Origin: Myroides indicus
GTDB lineage: Bacteria > Bacteroidota > Bacteroidia > Flavobacteriales > Flavobacteriaceae
NCBI RefSeq assembly: GCF_004364575.1
Contig: NZ_SOAG01000006.1
Coordinates: forward strand, 1-60,208
Direction: 5' to 3'
Length of the DNA: 60,208 bases
A program made the translations under genes and the position numbers. Shown one piece after another: positions 17,114-26,024 of the stretch (within the stretch, counting starts at the first letter, position 1; the number at the start of each line of letters is the position of its first letter). A model generated the notes under the pieces. It was not told the DNA's origin. It ran no database searches and saw only the letters and a list, made by a program, of their open reading frames with translations.

Positions 17114-17131
17114 TGTTTTTCTTTTTTAAAT

Positions 17132-17161
17132 AAATATAGCTCCATTTCTGGAGCTATATTT
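17132..17161 (-). terminator. Terminator between vanZ and deoC
   Basis: Stem arms AAATATAGCTCCA and TGGAGCTATATTT enclose a four-base loop. The hairpin overlaps the vanZ stop codon and is followed on the minus strand by a T-rich run (17114-17131). Confidence 0.8.
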
Positions 17162-17546
17162 ATAATTTATTTTCTTTTTTTGATATTGATTTTCCGATAA
17201 GCACTCCGGCAAGACTTCCTGAACAATTTGCTAAAACATCAGCCCATTCAGCACTTCGGGTCGAAGTAAAATAGTATTGTATTAATTCTATTATTCCTCC
17301 CATTAAAGCAGCAACAATAAAAATTATTCCTGCAAGCACCCTTTTGGAAGTATATTTATACTCTATAATTAAATATCGCAGCCATACTATTGAAAAAACA
17401 AAATAAAAAATAAAGTGAGCTATCTTATCTTTATTCGGAAAATTAAAAAAAGACGACTTAGGAACAGTATTTCCATCCGCCAGACAAGCTATTAATACGA
17501 AGCCCGTCCATAATATTCCAAATCCGAGATAAAATTTACGCTCCAA
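17160..17546 (-). CDS. VanZ-like membrane protein
   Basis: The 128-residue protein has about four membrane helices and the VanZ-family core DKIAHFIFYFVFSIVW and EWADVLANCSGSLAGVLIG. The family is named after a teicoplanin-resistance gene, but chromosomal members mostly lack a proven role. The start codon lies 11 bases inside the 3' end of gcvH in another frame, so the two are probably translationally coupled. The gcvH-vanZ pair next to sprA is, from memory, a recurrent arrangement in Flavobacteriia. Confidence 0.85.
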   Translation of the reverse strand: MERKFYLGFGILWTGFVLIACLADGNTVPKSSFFNFPNKDKIAHFIFYFVFSIVWLRYLIIEYKYTSKRVLAGIIFIVAALMGGIIELIQYYFTSTRSAEWADVLANCSGSLAGVLIGKSISKKENKL

Positions 17547-17916
17547 TCAATTCTTTATATTGTGCATCTGACAACAAAGAAGCAGCTTCTTCCATATCAG
17601 AAATTTTTATTTTAATCATCCAGCCTGCTCCATACGGATCTTTATTCACTAATTCAGGCTCAGTTTCTAATCCTTCATTAAACTCAATAATTTCTCCTGT
17701 TAATGGCAAAAACAAATCAGAAACCGTTTTAACGGCTTCAACAGTGCCAAAAACTTCATCTTTATCCAAAGTTTGATCCAAAGTTTCCACTTCAACGTAG
17801 ACAATGTCTCCTAATTCTCTTTGAGCAAAATCTGTAATTCCTACAGTAGCTATATCTCCTTCAATAGCTACCCATTCGTGATCTTTTGTGTACTTTAAAT
17901 TAGCTGGTATGTTCAT
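17536..17916 (-). CDS. gcvH: Glycine cleavage system H protein
   Basis: The 126-residue protein is full length. The lipoyl-attachment lysine is K63 in TVEAVKTVSDL, within the domain running from KYTKDHEWV to the conserved NKDPYGAGWMIKI. GcvH carries the aminomethyl group between the P, T and L proteins and is a lipoate relay in some bacteria. No gcvP or gcvT is nearby. A -7 element match 17 bases upstream suggests transcription independent of sprA. Confidence 0.96.
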   Translation of the reverse strand: MNIPANLKYTKDHEWVAIEGDIATVGITDFAQRELGDIVYVEVETLDQTLDKDEVFGTVEAVKTVSDLFLPLTGEIIEFNEGLETEPELVNKDPYGAGWMIKIKISDMEEAASLLSDAQYKELIGA

Positions 17917-17932
17917 TTTATTTAATTTTTAG

Positions 17933-17940
17933 CAAATGTA
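17933..17940 (-). promoter_or_regulatory. Putative -7 element for gcvH
   Basis: On the minus strand this reads TACATTTG, an exact TAnnTTTG match, 17 bases before the ATG at 17916 and in the gap after the sprA stop codon. Confidence 0.45.
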
Positions 17941-17971
17941 TAAAATATTATATGATTTGCACTTGTTAATA

Positions 17972-20900
17972 TTAATTTCCAAAATTATAACGCATCGTAA
18001 TTCCCGTATGGATATTTGTAATTGGATACATCGTAGAAATCACAGCTTTAGAAAACTGGTGATCATAAAAGAAAATAGCCGTTAAGTTTTTGCTCAGCAT
18101 ATAGTCTGCCGTAATTCTCAACGACCACATATCCTGTCCGCCGCCAACCTGATTGTTATCGTAATCTAAATACCTGATAATCGTTTCTCTTTTACTCAAC
18201 GTCAGATCTGCCTTGATGTTAATATCACTTACTATTCTTCCGCCTGCTCCGTTATTTGCATACATGGAGGTAAATCCTACATCTTTAATTCTATATCCTA
18301 ATCCCAACATAAAGTCCTGCCCTGTAGTTTCGGTCAACAAATTATTATCAAAGCTCAGTGCCAATGTTCTGTCTCGTCGTATTTCTGCAAGAACTTTGAT
18401 GGATGATTTGGTTTCAAAATCAAAGCGCACCAACGGATTAAACTGCTCTGTCAATATAGCGGTATTTACAACGGTTTCTACCGGATAATTTCCATATTGA
18501 TTTAACTCGTTAGGTTTGGCGTAATATTCATAATTTGAACTGAATGAACCCAATGTATAAGCCGCTCTGTAACCATGGTGGATTGAAAAGCGCTTAAATT
18601 TATCTTTAAACCAACCAATACGCATCAGTCCAGTATATTTTAAATTCCAATTTGGAAGCGGAATATTTTTAAACATTCCGGTCGAAACCTTACCTGCATC
18701 TGTTCCTGTATAAGCTGCTAAAAACGAAGGAAGTAAAACAGCCTGACTTCCTTTTCCATACCCGATAGGGAAACCGTCTTTGTCCAAATTGTTTGGATTA
18801 TTGATATCAATTCCCCTGCCCGCTGCCAAGCGATTTGCTATTACAAGGCGGTTGTCTTTCATCTGATTAAATGGAGCAGAACTATTTAGCGTACTGCTTG
18901 AAAATGCTGTTCCTATCAAAATTGTAGAAATGCTGTAATTACCGTAATTATAAGGTGCCAAACCGTGATACATTCCGTCTATAACCTCATATTGCTCTGA
19001 AAAATTTTCTGATTTAACTCTTTCACCTGTCAAATCAATTATCAAATCAGGAATTAAGCTGACCGAAGCAGCAAAATTCAGGGTTTTATTATTTACTTGA
19101 GTAAAAGCCTGATTAAATTCAGGAAAATCTGTTAAATATCCCATTTTTGCAGCTTCATAACGCACATCTGCCTGACTTCCGAATACAAATCCCAGTGTAG
19201 GTTTAGAGGAACCGAAAAAACCTAATCCAGGCATGTATCCCGGCAACATTGTTCCGCTGTTTTCGGAATAATTAACCTGAATATTTTTAACCGAAGTCAG
19301 TAGTCCAAGCATAAAATCTCCTAAAGCGCTTCCCTCTTTCTCTTCTTTTTTATTGTTGTTGGTTTGAGCTACTTTTTGTCCTGGTACAATGGCTGCTTTT
19401 TTTGTATTGGTATTTGAACGCTTTTGTTTTTTAACCAATCCAAGGTAACGGTAAAACGTTTCCATATTCAAGCTCGTATTTAGCCTCTGTGTAAGCGAGT
19501 TTTGAATTGTATTTCCTAAATTATAAGTAATTCCTTCCAACTCTACTGTATAATACGCATCTGAAGCTCTTTGCCAATTAAAGTTTCCTGTATATTCGTA
19601 ACTTGAACGAACGAACGCTAAAAACGGAATTTTACTAAAAGGGAGTTCGTAGTTCAACTGTACCTGTTGTGCAAACTGGTTCGTTTCTCCTATGTTAAAA
19701 TAATCATCCCAAATAGTATTGCTTTCAATCACATTCCGCTGATCGTCATAATAATTACGCACAATATTACTGCTTCCTCCTGTATACGTCAAGCGCAGCG
19801 ATTTAGTCAAATCAAAATTAAATCCGTAGTTGTAGTTAAAAAAGTAATTTCTTCGGTATAGCGGATCCAAGCCTATCCCTTCCACATCAATCAACCGGAA
19901 TTGCTGTTTGTTATATTGCCGCATAATATTAGAGTTAAACGTAATATTGGAAGGCATATAATTAAAATTAAAGTCCCTGAACAACTGCCAGTATTTTCCT
20001 TTTAAGAAATCCATCTTTTTGAAGGGTTCTACCGGTTTGCTTTCAAAACTATAAGCATAATCCACGGCTGTTCTCGTTTGCTGATCGATCATAGATTCTA
20101 CTTCAAAATCGTGATGCTTAACCTCGTTATAAGAATGTGAAAGAGTAATATTTTCTATGTCGTAAACTCGTTTTTTAGCTTCCGGATTCTTTTGCTTGTT
20201 TACTCCTATAAAGTTGATACTTTTCCTTTTGGTATAATCCGTTGCGCGTTTTTCCATTTCTTCTGCTATTGCTGACGAAGCTGCCACGGATTTCATCGTT
20301 TTTAATTTTATATCCGGATTAGCCGGATCGTATTCCGGCGTGATAAATTCTTCTCCGATAGCATAATTAAAAGGAAGGTTAATTCCCCATTTTTTAGGCA
20401 ACAACTGCCCCAGATTAACATTGGTTACGATGTTGTAAGAGGTAAAATCTTCTCTGCTCCTTTGATTAGGTCCTTGTTCTAACCCGCCAAAACCAATGGT
20501 AGATCGAAAACCTGTGGCAGATATATTGGCAAAATCTGCTACATTGGCATCCACGCTTGCTGTCGCAGCCCAACCGCCTTTATTGTCCATATCCGACATG
20601 CGCAGTTCATCAAACCAAAATTCTCCTGCTAAAGCTTCTGCACCTCCAACTCTGTCCAAATCATTTCGTACGCCTATCATCATCATCCGAACATTTCCGA
20701 AGTTAGGATTTCCTTTAATTCCATAACGGAGTTTATTTGGTCGGGATACAGTACCATCTGACAGCTCATCTTCTTCTTTATAGAATATCTTATTATTTTG
20801 AGCATCGTTAGAAGCTTCATTCATCTTCATTATTTTCAGCTTTGTAAGCAACTCCAGATGCACTTCCATTTCGTTTTCAATAGGCCAGACCAGCTCTTCA

Positions 20901-23900
20901 TGTCTCTCTCCAAAATTAGTTACTTTTAAAGGAATTTCCACTTGATAAAAATTATCTGTAAAATCACTTCCGAAACGCAAAAATGCAACCATTTCATCAT
21001 CTCGTAATCGACGTGAAGAATTCTCTAAAGCTTCGGCATGAATAAACATTCTCAGCTTTTTAAATTGGCGCAAATCCAGATTAAAGCTTTTAAAAACCCC
21101 TCTGGAGTCTCCCGGAGCCAAACCATTTGGTGCTTTATTGATGTCTATCGGATACACTTTTAACGAAAGCGATTGTTCATCCTGATCAACAAGACTGTTA
21201 TTTACGTAATACTGTTCTCTTTTTACTCCCGGCGGTATTACGTACGGTATTGGTTTTCTGTCGTAGTTTTCCTGGATATTAACAGAAGTAACGTCAAACC
21301 CTGTATTATTTCCTTGCGGTTCTGGTTTATCTTCATCCATCAGATTTCCGTCATACCGACGCCAGTCGGATCTAACTAAATCCAAACTTCCAAAACGAAG
21401 GGTTATTTGGTTATCAAACCCTGTCAGATACATACGCATAAAACGAACCGATCTCAAATCTGAAATAGGTCCTACTTTTTTCCCTTTTTCATCAATCGGA
21501 ATTTTATATTGTACCCATCTTACAGGAGCAATAGATCCATCTGCCAATTGAACAGAGGTGTCACGTATATCCGTGATATAGTTTTCCCCTACTGCCGGAT
21601 TAGCTTCTATTTTTACTTTATATTCAAAATACGCATTAATCGTATTCATCGTATTGTCTCCGTCAATATCTTCCGTATCGGGCTGATTGTTTCCTCCTCG
21701 TGTTCCGGAAACAGGTGTATTCCGTTCCGTTCCGTTATAATTTCTATAACGCTCTAAGATTCCTCCTTCTGCATCTAAGTAATGAATAAAATTATCGCCT
21801 GCCGGATCGTCTAAATGAGCAAATTGAGGAAACTTCACTTTTTCTTCTTCATCGTTAATTCCATCCAGTCCTACATCTTGCAAGCTGCGATTTTCGCCAC
21901 TTACGTCAAAGGCGTAAATCAGTGATGGCGCTGCAGGTGTTTTACCCCAAATAGTTTCAATAGTTGAAACCGTACTGCCTGTTCCCGGCAATCCATTTTC
22001 ATACTGCTTTTGTCCGTCTCTCAAAATATCCTCTGATATAAATCCAAAATTCAGCCTTAACTCTCCTTTATTCGTTTCTGAGGTTACATCGTTGGATTTT
22101 CCTACATAAGGATCCATCACCCAGAATTCAACAAACTCTATGTTAGACTGTTCAAAATTGGTTGTGTTCAACGCACGCATAACTCCTCCCCAGCTCTGTC
22201 TAGGCGTTTTAGTTACTGCAGTATTGACATATTCCGGGTTAAAGTTATACGGGCCTCTTTCTTTTGGATAGAATGTTAAATCCAACGTATTGACTACCCT
22301 GCTTTCTCCGTATGCAATATCTTTGGTAGGATATAACTCTTCGCTGAAAATTCTTCGGGTTTTATTAGAAGACAAATCATAGTCTCCAATTCCTGATGGT
22401 CTTGATCCTACATAAAACGTGGGATCAATAGTATACCAAGACAGTTTTCCTCTTCTGAAACCATATTCCAGCGAATAAGGCTTATCGTCAACCACATCAT
22501 ATGAATCTTTTTCTATTTCGTTTAATTCATAAAATCCTATTGGCGTACTTGCCAAACTCCAGGCAAACGGCGACCTAATATCTATTCTGGATTGTGTTCC
22601 TTCAAAATCGTCAATATACGAAGTTGCTTCTCCGTTCATTTGGTCGGATTTAGATGATCCGGGCTGTAAAAAAGCAAATTCTCCTCTAAAAGAAACTCTT
22701 GATTCTACGTCTGTATCAATATTGGGCAACTTATTAACTAGTCTGGTTAAAAACGGAACTTCTGTCGAATACTGCGTATTAAAACCCCAAATCGTATTGT
22801 TCACAGCTTCTTCTCCATATCCTGTTTTGTGAGTCATTGGTTTTTCCGACAACCTTAAAAAAGTTGCTCCAACCACGAAATCATTTGTGAACTGATGCTC
22901 TACGTTTACCCCAAAAAACCTTTTGGTTTGTTGTCCGAAAAAAGTATTGTTTTCTACGGATATATCAATCGGTGTATTTGACGCCAACAATGCCTGATCC
23001 AAAATCATAACTCGTCCGCGATTATAATCCACCGTGTAATCCACTCCTTCCACTAAAATCCTTCCTCCTGCATTTACCACTACTGATCCGGGAGCTACAT
23101 TAAAGGCTCCTATCGGAATTCCCTCTCCCATAGCACTGGAATACTTTCCTTTTAAAAGAAATTTATTCTTATTGCTCTGACTTCGCTGAGCAGTTGACTT
23201 TAATGTTCGATACATTTCTCTGAACACATACTTCTTCTGATTTTCGTTATAAGAACCTGAAATCTTATAATCTTCACCTACGTTTGCCTTCAGTTTATTA
23301 AACAAATGCTCTCCAAAAGGTTCTACAGTAGTAAAAATAATTCGTCCGTTTAACGCATCTATCGTAATTCCATCAAAAGTATTATTGCTGTTTTGCTGAT
23401 TCCGATTATTTCCGCCATAGCCCCCTGTATTTCCATAGTTTCCTCCTTGCCCGCCATAACCGCCGCTATTATTCATTCCTCCGGTGCCATTCGGATTATT
23501 GGGGTCAAAAACATTTTGCATGGCTCCATTGGGCAAGAAATCAAAAAAACCATCTCCTCCTTCCTGAGGATCGTTCGTGTAACTTAGCCTATCTAAGTGA
23601 AATACTTTTAACAAAGGCGTTTTTTCCACGTCTGCCGGTAAGGGCAAACCTCCCGCCGAAGAAATATAGTTCAGTGGACTTGGATCGGTATATAAAATAT
23701 TAAATCTAAACTGGTCTTGAGTAATATTCATCGCACCCTGAATCTGATAGATATTTTTCATCATCAAGTTCCATACCGGAGCTTCAACCATGGTCAGATT
23801 ACTCTTCAGCATTTTTAAAATCAGCGCTTGCGACCTTTGTACATTTTCATTGCCTGGTCCCAAATTAGGATCAATACCGTTTACATCTCCTCCATCCGTA

Positions 23901-25357
23901 CCAAATTCTCCTACCTGATACACCTTATCGCCAATAGTATATTGAAAAGCAACTGCCAGAACTTCGTCATTAGACAAACGCTGCTGTAACGAAATATATC
24001 CTAACTGCGGGTGAAAAGTAAATTCATTTGAACTTAGTTTTCGGGCACTTTCCTGTTTTATAAAATCTACTCCTTCTTGTACTTTTGTATTAAACCCCGC
24101 AGATCCTGATGTACTAGTACGAATACTTTCATTCAAAAAGTTGGTTCCTATTTTTGCCGGATCATACTGGTTGTTTTTGTTATCTGACGGAGCGTCCAGC
24201 TGCATATTTACAATAAATCCGGGATCGGTATTAGATATAATCTCAAAATCTTCTCTTCCCATTAATCGTCCTTCCCCCAAATCCTGAATTGCAACAATGT
24301 TTCTTGCATTGTTATTTGTCGGATTAATCCTACTAAACTTATTAGTTACCCAAACTTCTACTCTTGTAATACGCGCTCGGCTATTGATATACGGATAATT
24401 CTTTAATGCTTCGTCATATTTATTTCTAAAATATTGCGATAAAAAAAAGTGCCTGTCTTCGTCATAATCCAAAGCATACAACTCAAAATCTTCCAACGTT
24501 CCCCCTCCTTCTGCGCGAATTGAGTTTGTTTCTGATTTTTGTTCAGAGAAGACTCCTGTTATCGTGGTTTTTCCAAATTTCAATTCCGTTTTTACTCCAA
24601 ACAAACTTTGTGCTCCCTGTATCAGCGAACCGCTGATAGGCATACTGACGTTTCCTACTTCTACCTTCTGCACAATAGCATCTTCATCCGGAGTATACTC
24701 CAGTTTCATAATATTTTGAAAATCAAAAGTAGATTGTGTATCATAATTAGCATTTACAGCTAACCTTGTTCCAACCATCCCCTGCAATCCCATACTGATT
24801 CTTTGATCAAAATCAAAAGTCATTGTTTTACGATTTCTAGGCGAAAGCATCGGATTATCCTGTCGAGTGTAACGCATTCCCATATCAAACTCAACTGATC
24901 CGGAAGGTTTAATATCAATGGTATTAGAGCCAAATATTCCCGAAAACAATTTTGAATTCACATAATAACGCGGAAGCATGTCTCGTTGAACTTCTTCATC
25001 TTCCAAGTGACCATTAACTGCATTGAACTTTTGCTGAAAATATTTTTTCATTTCTGCTCGCAAAATGAGTTTTTCAAACTCTTCTCGACTCATGACGATG
25101 GGAAAGTTCATATTAAAGCCATCAAAAGTTTTTGTAAAGTGATAACTATCAGTCAGCGGATCATAGGTATAAGATTCCTTAATAATTTCAGGATCCGGCA
25201 ATTCCACATTTCCTATCTCATAGGTAGGCTGTTGAATCGTATCATTTACAGCTCCTTCGCCATACACCTCTTCCTGTGCATAAATCCATACTGAATTACA
25301 CAACAAAAAAAGCAATACACAGACCCAGGTTTTTATAACTGATAAATGGCTTTTCAA
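17972..25357 (-). CDS. sprA: SprA, type IX secretion outer-membrane translocon
   Basis: The 2461-residue secreted protein has a signal peptide ending VWIYAQ. The length matches SprA/Sov, the giant beta-barrel pore of the type IX secretion system, which exports CTD-tagged proteins and gliding adhesins. Signature stretches include PSGSVEFDMGMRYTRQDNP, YSFESKPVEPFKKM near the middle of the C-terminal half, and a C-terminal Tyr/Asp/Phe-rich barrel ending GITMRYNFGN. About residues 614-660 form an unusual Gly/Asn/Tyr-rich low-complexity loop (GGYGGQGGNYGNTGGYGG). It starts three bases after the ruvA stop. Type IX substrates and accessory proteins are encoded at 52-57 kb. Confidence 0.95.
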   Translation of the reverse strand: MKSHLSVIKTWVCVLLFLLCNSVWIYAQEEVYGEGAVNDTIQQPTYEIGNVELPDPEIIKESYTYDPLTDSYHFTKTFDGFNMNFPIVMSREEFEKLILRAEMKKYFQQKFNAVNGHLEDEEVQRDMLPRYYVNSKLFSGIFGSNTIDIKPSGSVEFDMGMRYTRQDNPMLSPRNRKTMTFDFDQRISMGLQGMVGTRLAVNANYDTQSTFDFQNIMKLEYTPDEDAIVQKVEVGNVSMPISGSLIQGAQSLFGVKTELKFGKTTITGVFSEQKSETNSIRAEGGGTLEDFELYALDYDEDRHFFLSQYFRNKYDEALKNYPYINSRARITRVEVWVTNKFSRINPTNNNARNIVAIQDLGEGRLMGREDFEIISNTDPGFIVNMQLDAPSDNKNNQYDPAKIGTNFLNESIRTSTSGSAGFNTKVQEGVDFIKQESARKLSSNEFTFHPQLGYISLQQRLSNDEVLAVAFQYTIGDKVYQVGEFGTDGGDVNGIDPNLGPGNENVQRSQALILKMLKSNLTMVEAPVWNLMMKNIYQIQGAMNITQDQFRFNILYTDPSPLNYISSAGGLPLPADVEKTPLLKVFHLDRLSYTNDPQEGGDGFFDFLPNGAMQNVFDPNNPNGTGGMNNSGGYGGQGGNYGNTGGYGGNNRNQQNSNNTFDGITIDALNGRIIFTTVEPFGEHLFNKLKANVGEDYKISGSYNENQKKYVFREMYRTLKSTAQRSQSNKNKFLLKGKYSSAMGEGIPIGAFNVAPGSVVVNAGGRILVEGVDYTVDYNRGRVMILDQALLASNTPIDISVENNTFFGQQTKRFFGVNVEHQFTNDFVVGATFLRLSEKPMTHKTGYGEEAVNNTIWGFNTQYSTEVPFLTRLVNKLPNIDTDVESRVSFRGEFAFLQPGSSKSDQMNGEATSYIDDFEGTQSRIDIRSPFAWSLASTPIGFYELNEIEKDSYDVVDDKPYSLEYGFRRGKLSWYTIDPTFYVGSRPSGIGDYDLSSNKTRRIFSEELYPTKDIAYGESRVVNTLDLTFYPKERGPYNFNPEYVNTAVTKTPRQSWGGVMRALNTTNFEQSNIEFVEFWVMDPYVGKSNDVTSETNKGELRLNFGFISEDILRDGQKQYENGLPGTGSTVSTIETIWGKTPAAPSLIYAFDVSGENRSLQDVGLDGINDEEEKVKFPQFAHLDDPAGDNFIHYLDAEGGILERYRNYNGTERNTPVSGTRGGNNQPDTEDIDGDNTMNTINAYFEYKVKIEANPAVGENYITDIRDTSVQLADGSIAPVRWVQYKIPIDEKGKKVGPISDLRSVRFMRMYLTGFDNQITLRFGSLDLVRSDWRRYDGNLMDEDKPEPQGNNTGFDVTSVNIQENYDRKPIPYVIPPGVKREQYYVNNSLVDQDEQSLSLKVYPIDINKAPNGLAPGDSRGVFKSFNLDLRQFKKLRMFIHAEALENSSRRLRDDEMVAFLRFGSDFTDNFYQVEIPLKVTNFGERHEELVWPIENEMEVHLELLTKLKIMKMNEASNDAQNNKIFYKEEDELSDGTVSRPNKLRYGIKGNPNFGNVRMMMIGVRNDLDRVGGAEALAGEFWFDELRMSDMDNKGGWAATASVDANVADFANISATGFRSTIGFGGLEQGPNQRSREDFTSYNIVTNVNLGQLLPKKWGINLPFNYAIGEEFITPEYDPANPDIKLKTMKSVAASSAIAEEMEKRATDYTKRKSINFIGVNKQKNPEAKKRVYDIENITLSHSYNEVKHHDFEVESMIDQQTRTAVDYAYSFESKPVEPFKKMDFLKGKYWQLFRDFNFNYMPSNITFNSNIMRQYNKQQFRLIDVEGIGLDPLYRRNYFFNYNYGFNFDLTKSLRLTYTGGSSNIVRNYYDDQRNVIESNTIWDDYFNIGETNQFAQQVQLNYELPFSKIPFLAFVRSSYEYTGNFNWQRASDAYYTVELEGITYNLGNTIQNSLTQRLNTSLNMETFYRYLGLVKKQKRSNTNTKKAAIVPGQKVAQTNNNKKEEKEGSALGDFMLGLLTSVKNIQVNYSENSGTMLPGYMPGLGFFGSSKPTLGFVFGSQADVRYEAAKMGYLTDFPEFNQAFTQVNNKTLNFAASVSLIPDLIIDLTGERVKSENFSEQYEVIDGMYHGLAPYNYGNYSISTILIGTAFSSSTLNSSAPFNQMKDNRLVIANRLAAGRGIDINNPNNLDKDGFPIGYGKGSQAVLLPSFLAAYTGTDAGKVSTGMFKNIPLPNWNLKYTGLMRIGWFKDKFKRFSIHHGYRAAYTLGSFSSNYEYYAKPNELNQYGNYPVETVVNTAILTEQFNPLVRFDFETKSSIKVLAEIRRDRTLALSFDNNLLTETTGQDFMLGLGYRIKDVGFTSMYANNGAGGRIVSDINIKADLTLSKRETIIRYLDYDNNQVGGGQDMWSLRITADYMLSKNLTAIFFYDHQFSKAVISTMYPITNIHTGITMRYNFGN

Positions 25358-25360
25358 GAC

Positions 25361-25942
25361 TTATAAATTTTTTAAAGCTTGCTTTATAATAAATTCTACT
25401 GAAGCATCGGGATTTTGTTTTACGATTTTATCCACCGTTTTTTCAGCAGTTTTTCTAACAAAACCCAACACCTCTAATGCAGATAACGCTTCATCAACAT
25501 TTGTATTGTTAATAATTGGTAAAACTTCTTCTATATTGTATAGCTTGATTACTTTTTCTTGCAAATCGAGAATTACTCTCTGAGCAGTTTTTACGCCTAT
25601 CCCTTTCACCGATTGAATAGTTTTGGCATCTCCCGCTGCAATTGCCTGCAATAATTCTTTTGTTGTAATAGAAGACAAAATATTCCGAGCCGTGTTTCCG
25701 CCTATACCCGATACGGAAATCAACAATTTAAATAGCTCTCTTTCGATTTTATCTATAAACCCAAAAAGTGTGTGGGCATCATCCTTTATTTGCAGGTATG
25801 TATATAAACGCAGATTTTCTGTTTGCTCTATTTGTGAATAGGTATGCAGGGAAATATGAATCTGATATCCAACTCCCCCGCAATCTATCACCACCTGAGT
25901 GGGTGTTTTTTCTATTAATCTTCCTTGTATATGCGCAATCAT
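25361..25942 (-). CDS. ruvA: Holliday junction DNA helicase subunit RuvA
   Basis: The 193-residue protein is full length, with domain I starting MIAHIQGRLIEKTPTQVV, the helix-hairpin-helix pair LLISVSGIGGNTARN and IQSVKGIGVKTAQRVI, and the C-terminal RuvB-binding domain. RuvA binds four-way junctions and loads RuvB for branch migration. The open frame reaches 25972, but the promoter match at 25961-25968 falls inside that extension and the family starts at MIAHIQG, so I chose 25942. The gene lies directly upstream of sprA and 4 kb downstream of ruvB. Confidence 0.95.
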   Translation of the reverse strand: MIAHIQGRLIEKTPTQVVIDCGGVGYQIHISLHTYSQIEQTENLRLYTYLQIKDDAHTLFGFIDKIERELFKLLISVSGIGGNTARNILSSITTKELLQAIAAGDAKTIQSVKGIGVKTAQRVILDLQEKVIKLYNIEEVLPIINNTNVDEALSALEVLGFVRKTAEKTVDKIVKQNPDASVEFIIKQALKNL

Positions 25943-25960
25943 TCTATCCAATTTTCTCTC

Positions 25961-25968
25961 CAAAAATA
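25961..25968 (-). promoter_or_regulatory. Putative -7 element for ruvA-sprA
   Basis: On the minus strand this is TATTTTTG, a TAnnTTTG match, 18 bases before the ruvA ATG at 25942. sprA follows ruvA with only 3 bases between, so it may depend on this promoter. Confidence 0.4.
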
Positions 25969-26024
25969 GCAAATAATTTTAACTTTTTACTAACAGAAAA
26001 GAGATTGCGACATTTATTTAAAGA

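Noticed and set aside
24986..25294. 102-codon plus-strand ORF opposite sprA
   Set aside because: It lies entirely inside the sprA coding region in antisense; its Ile/Phe/Ser-rich composition is that of a shadow frame with no domain.
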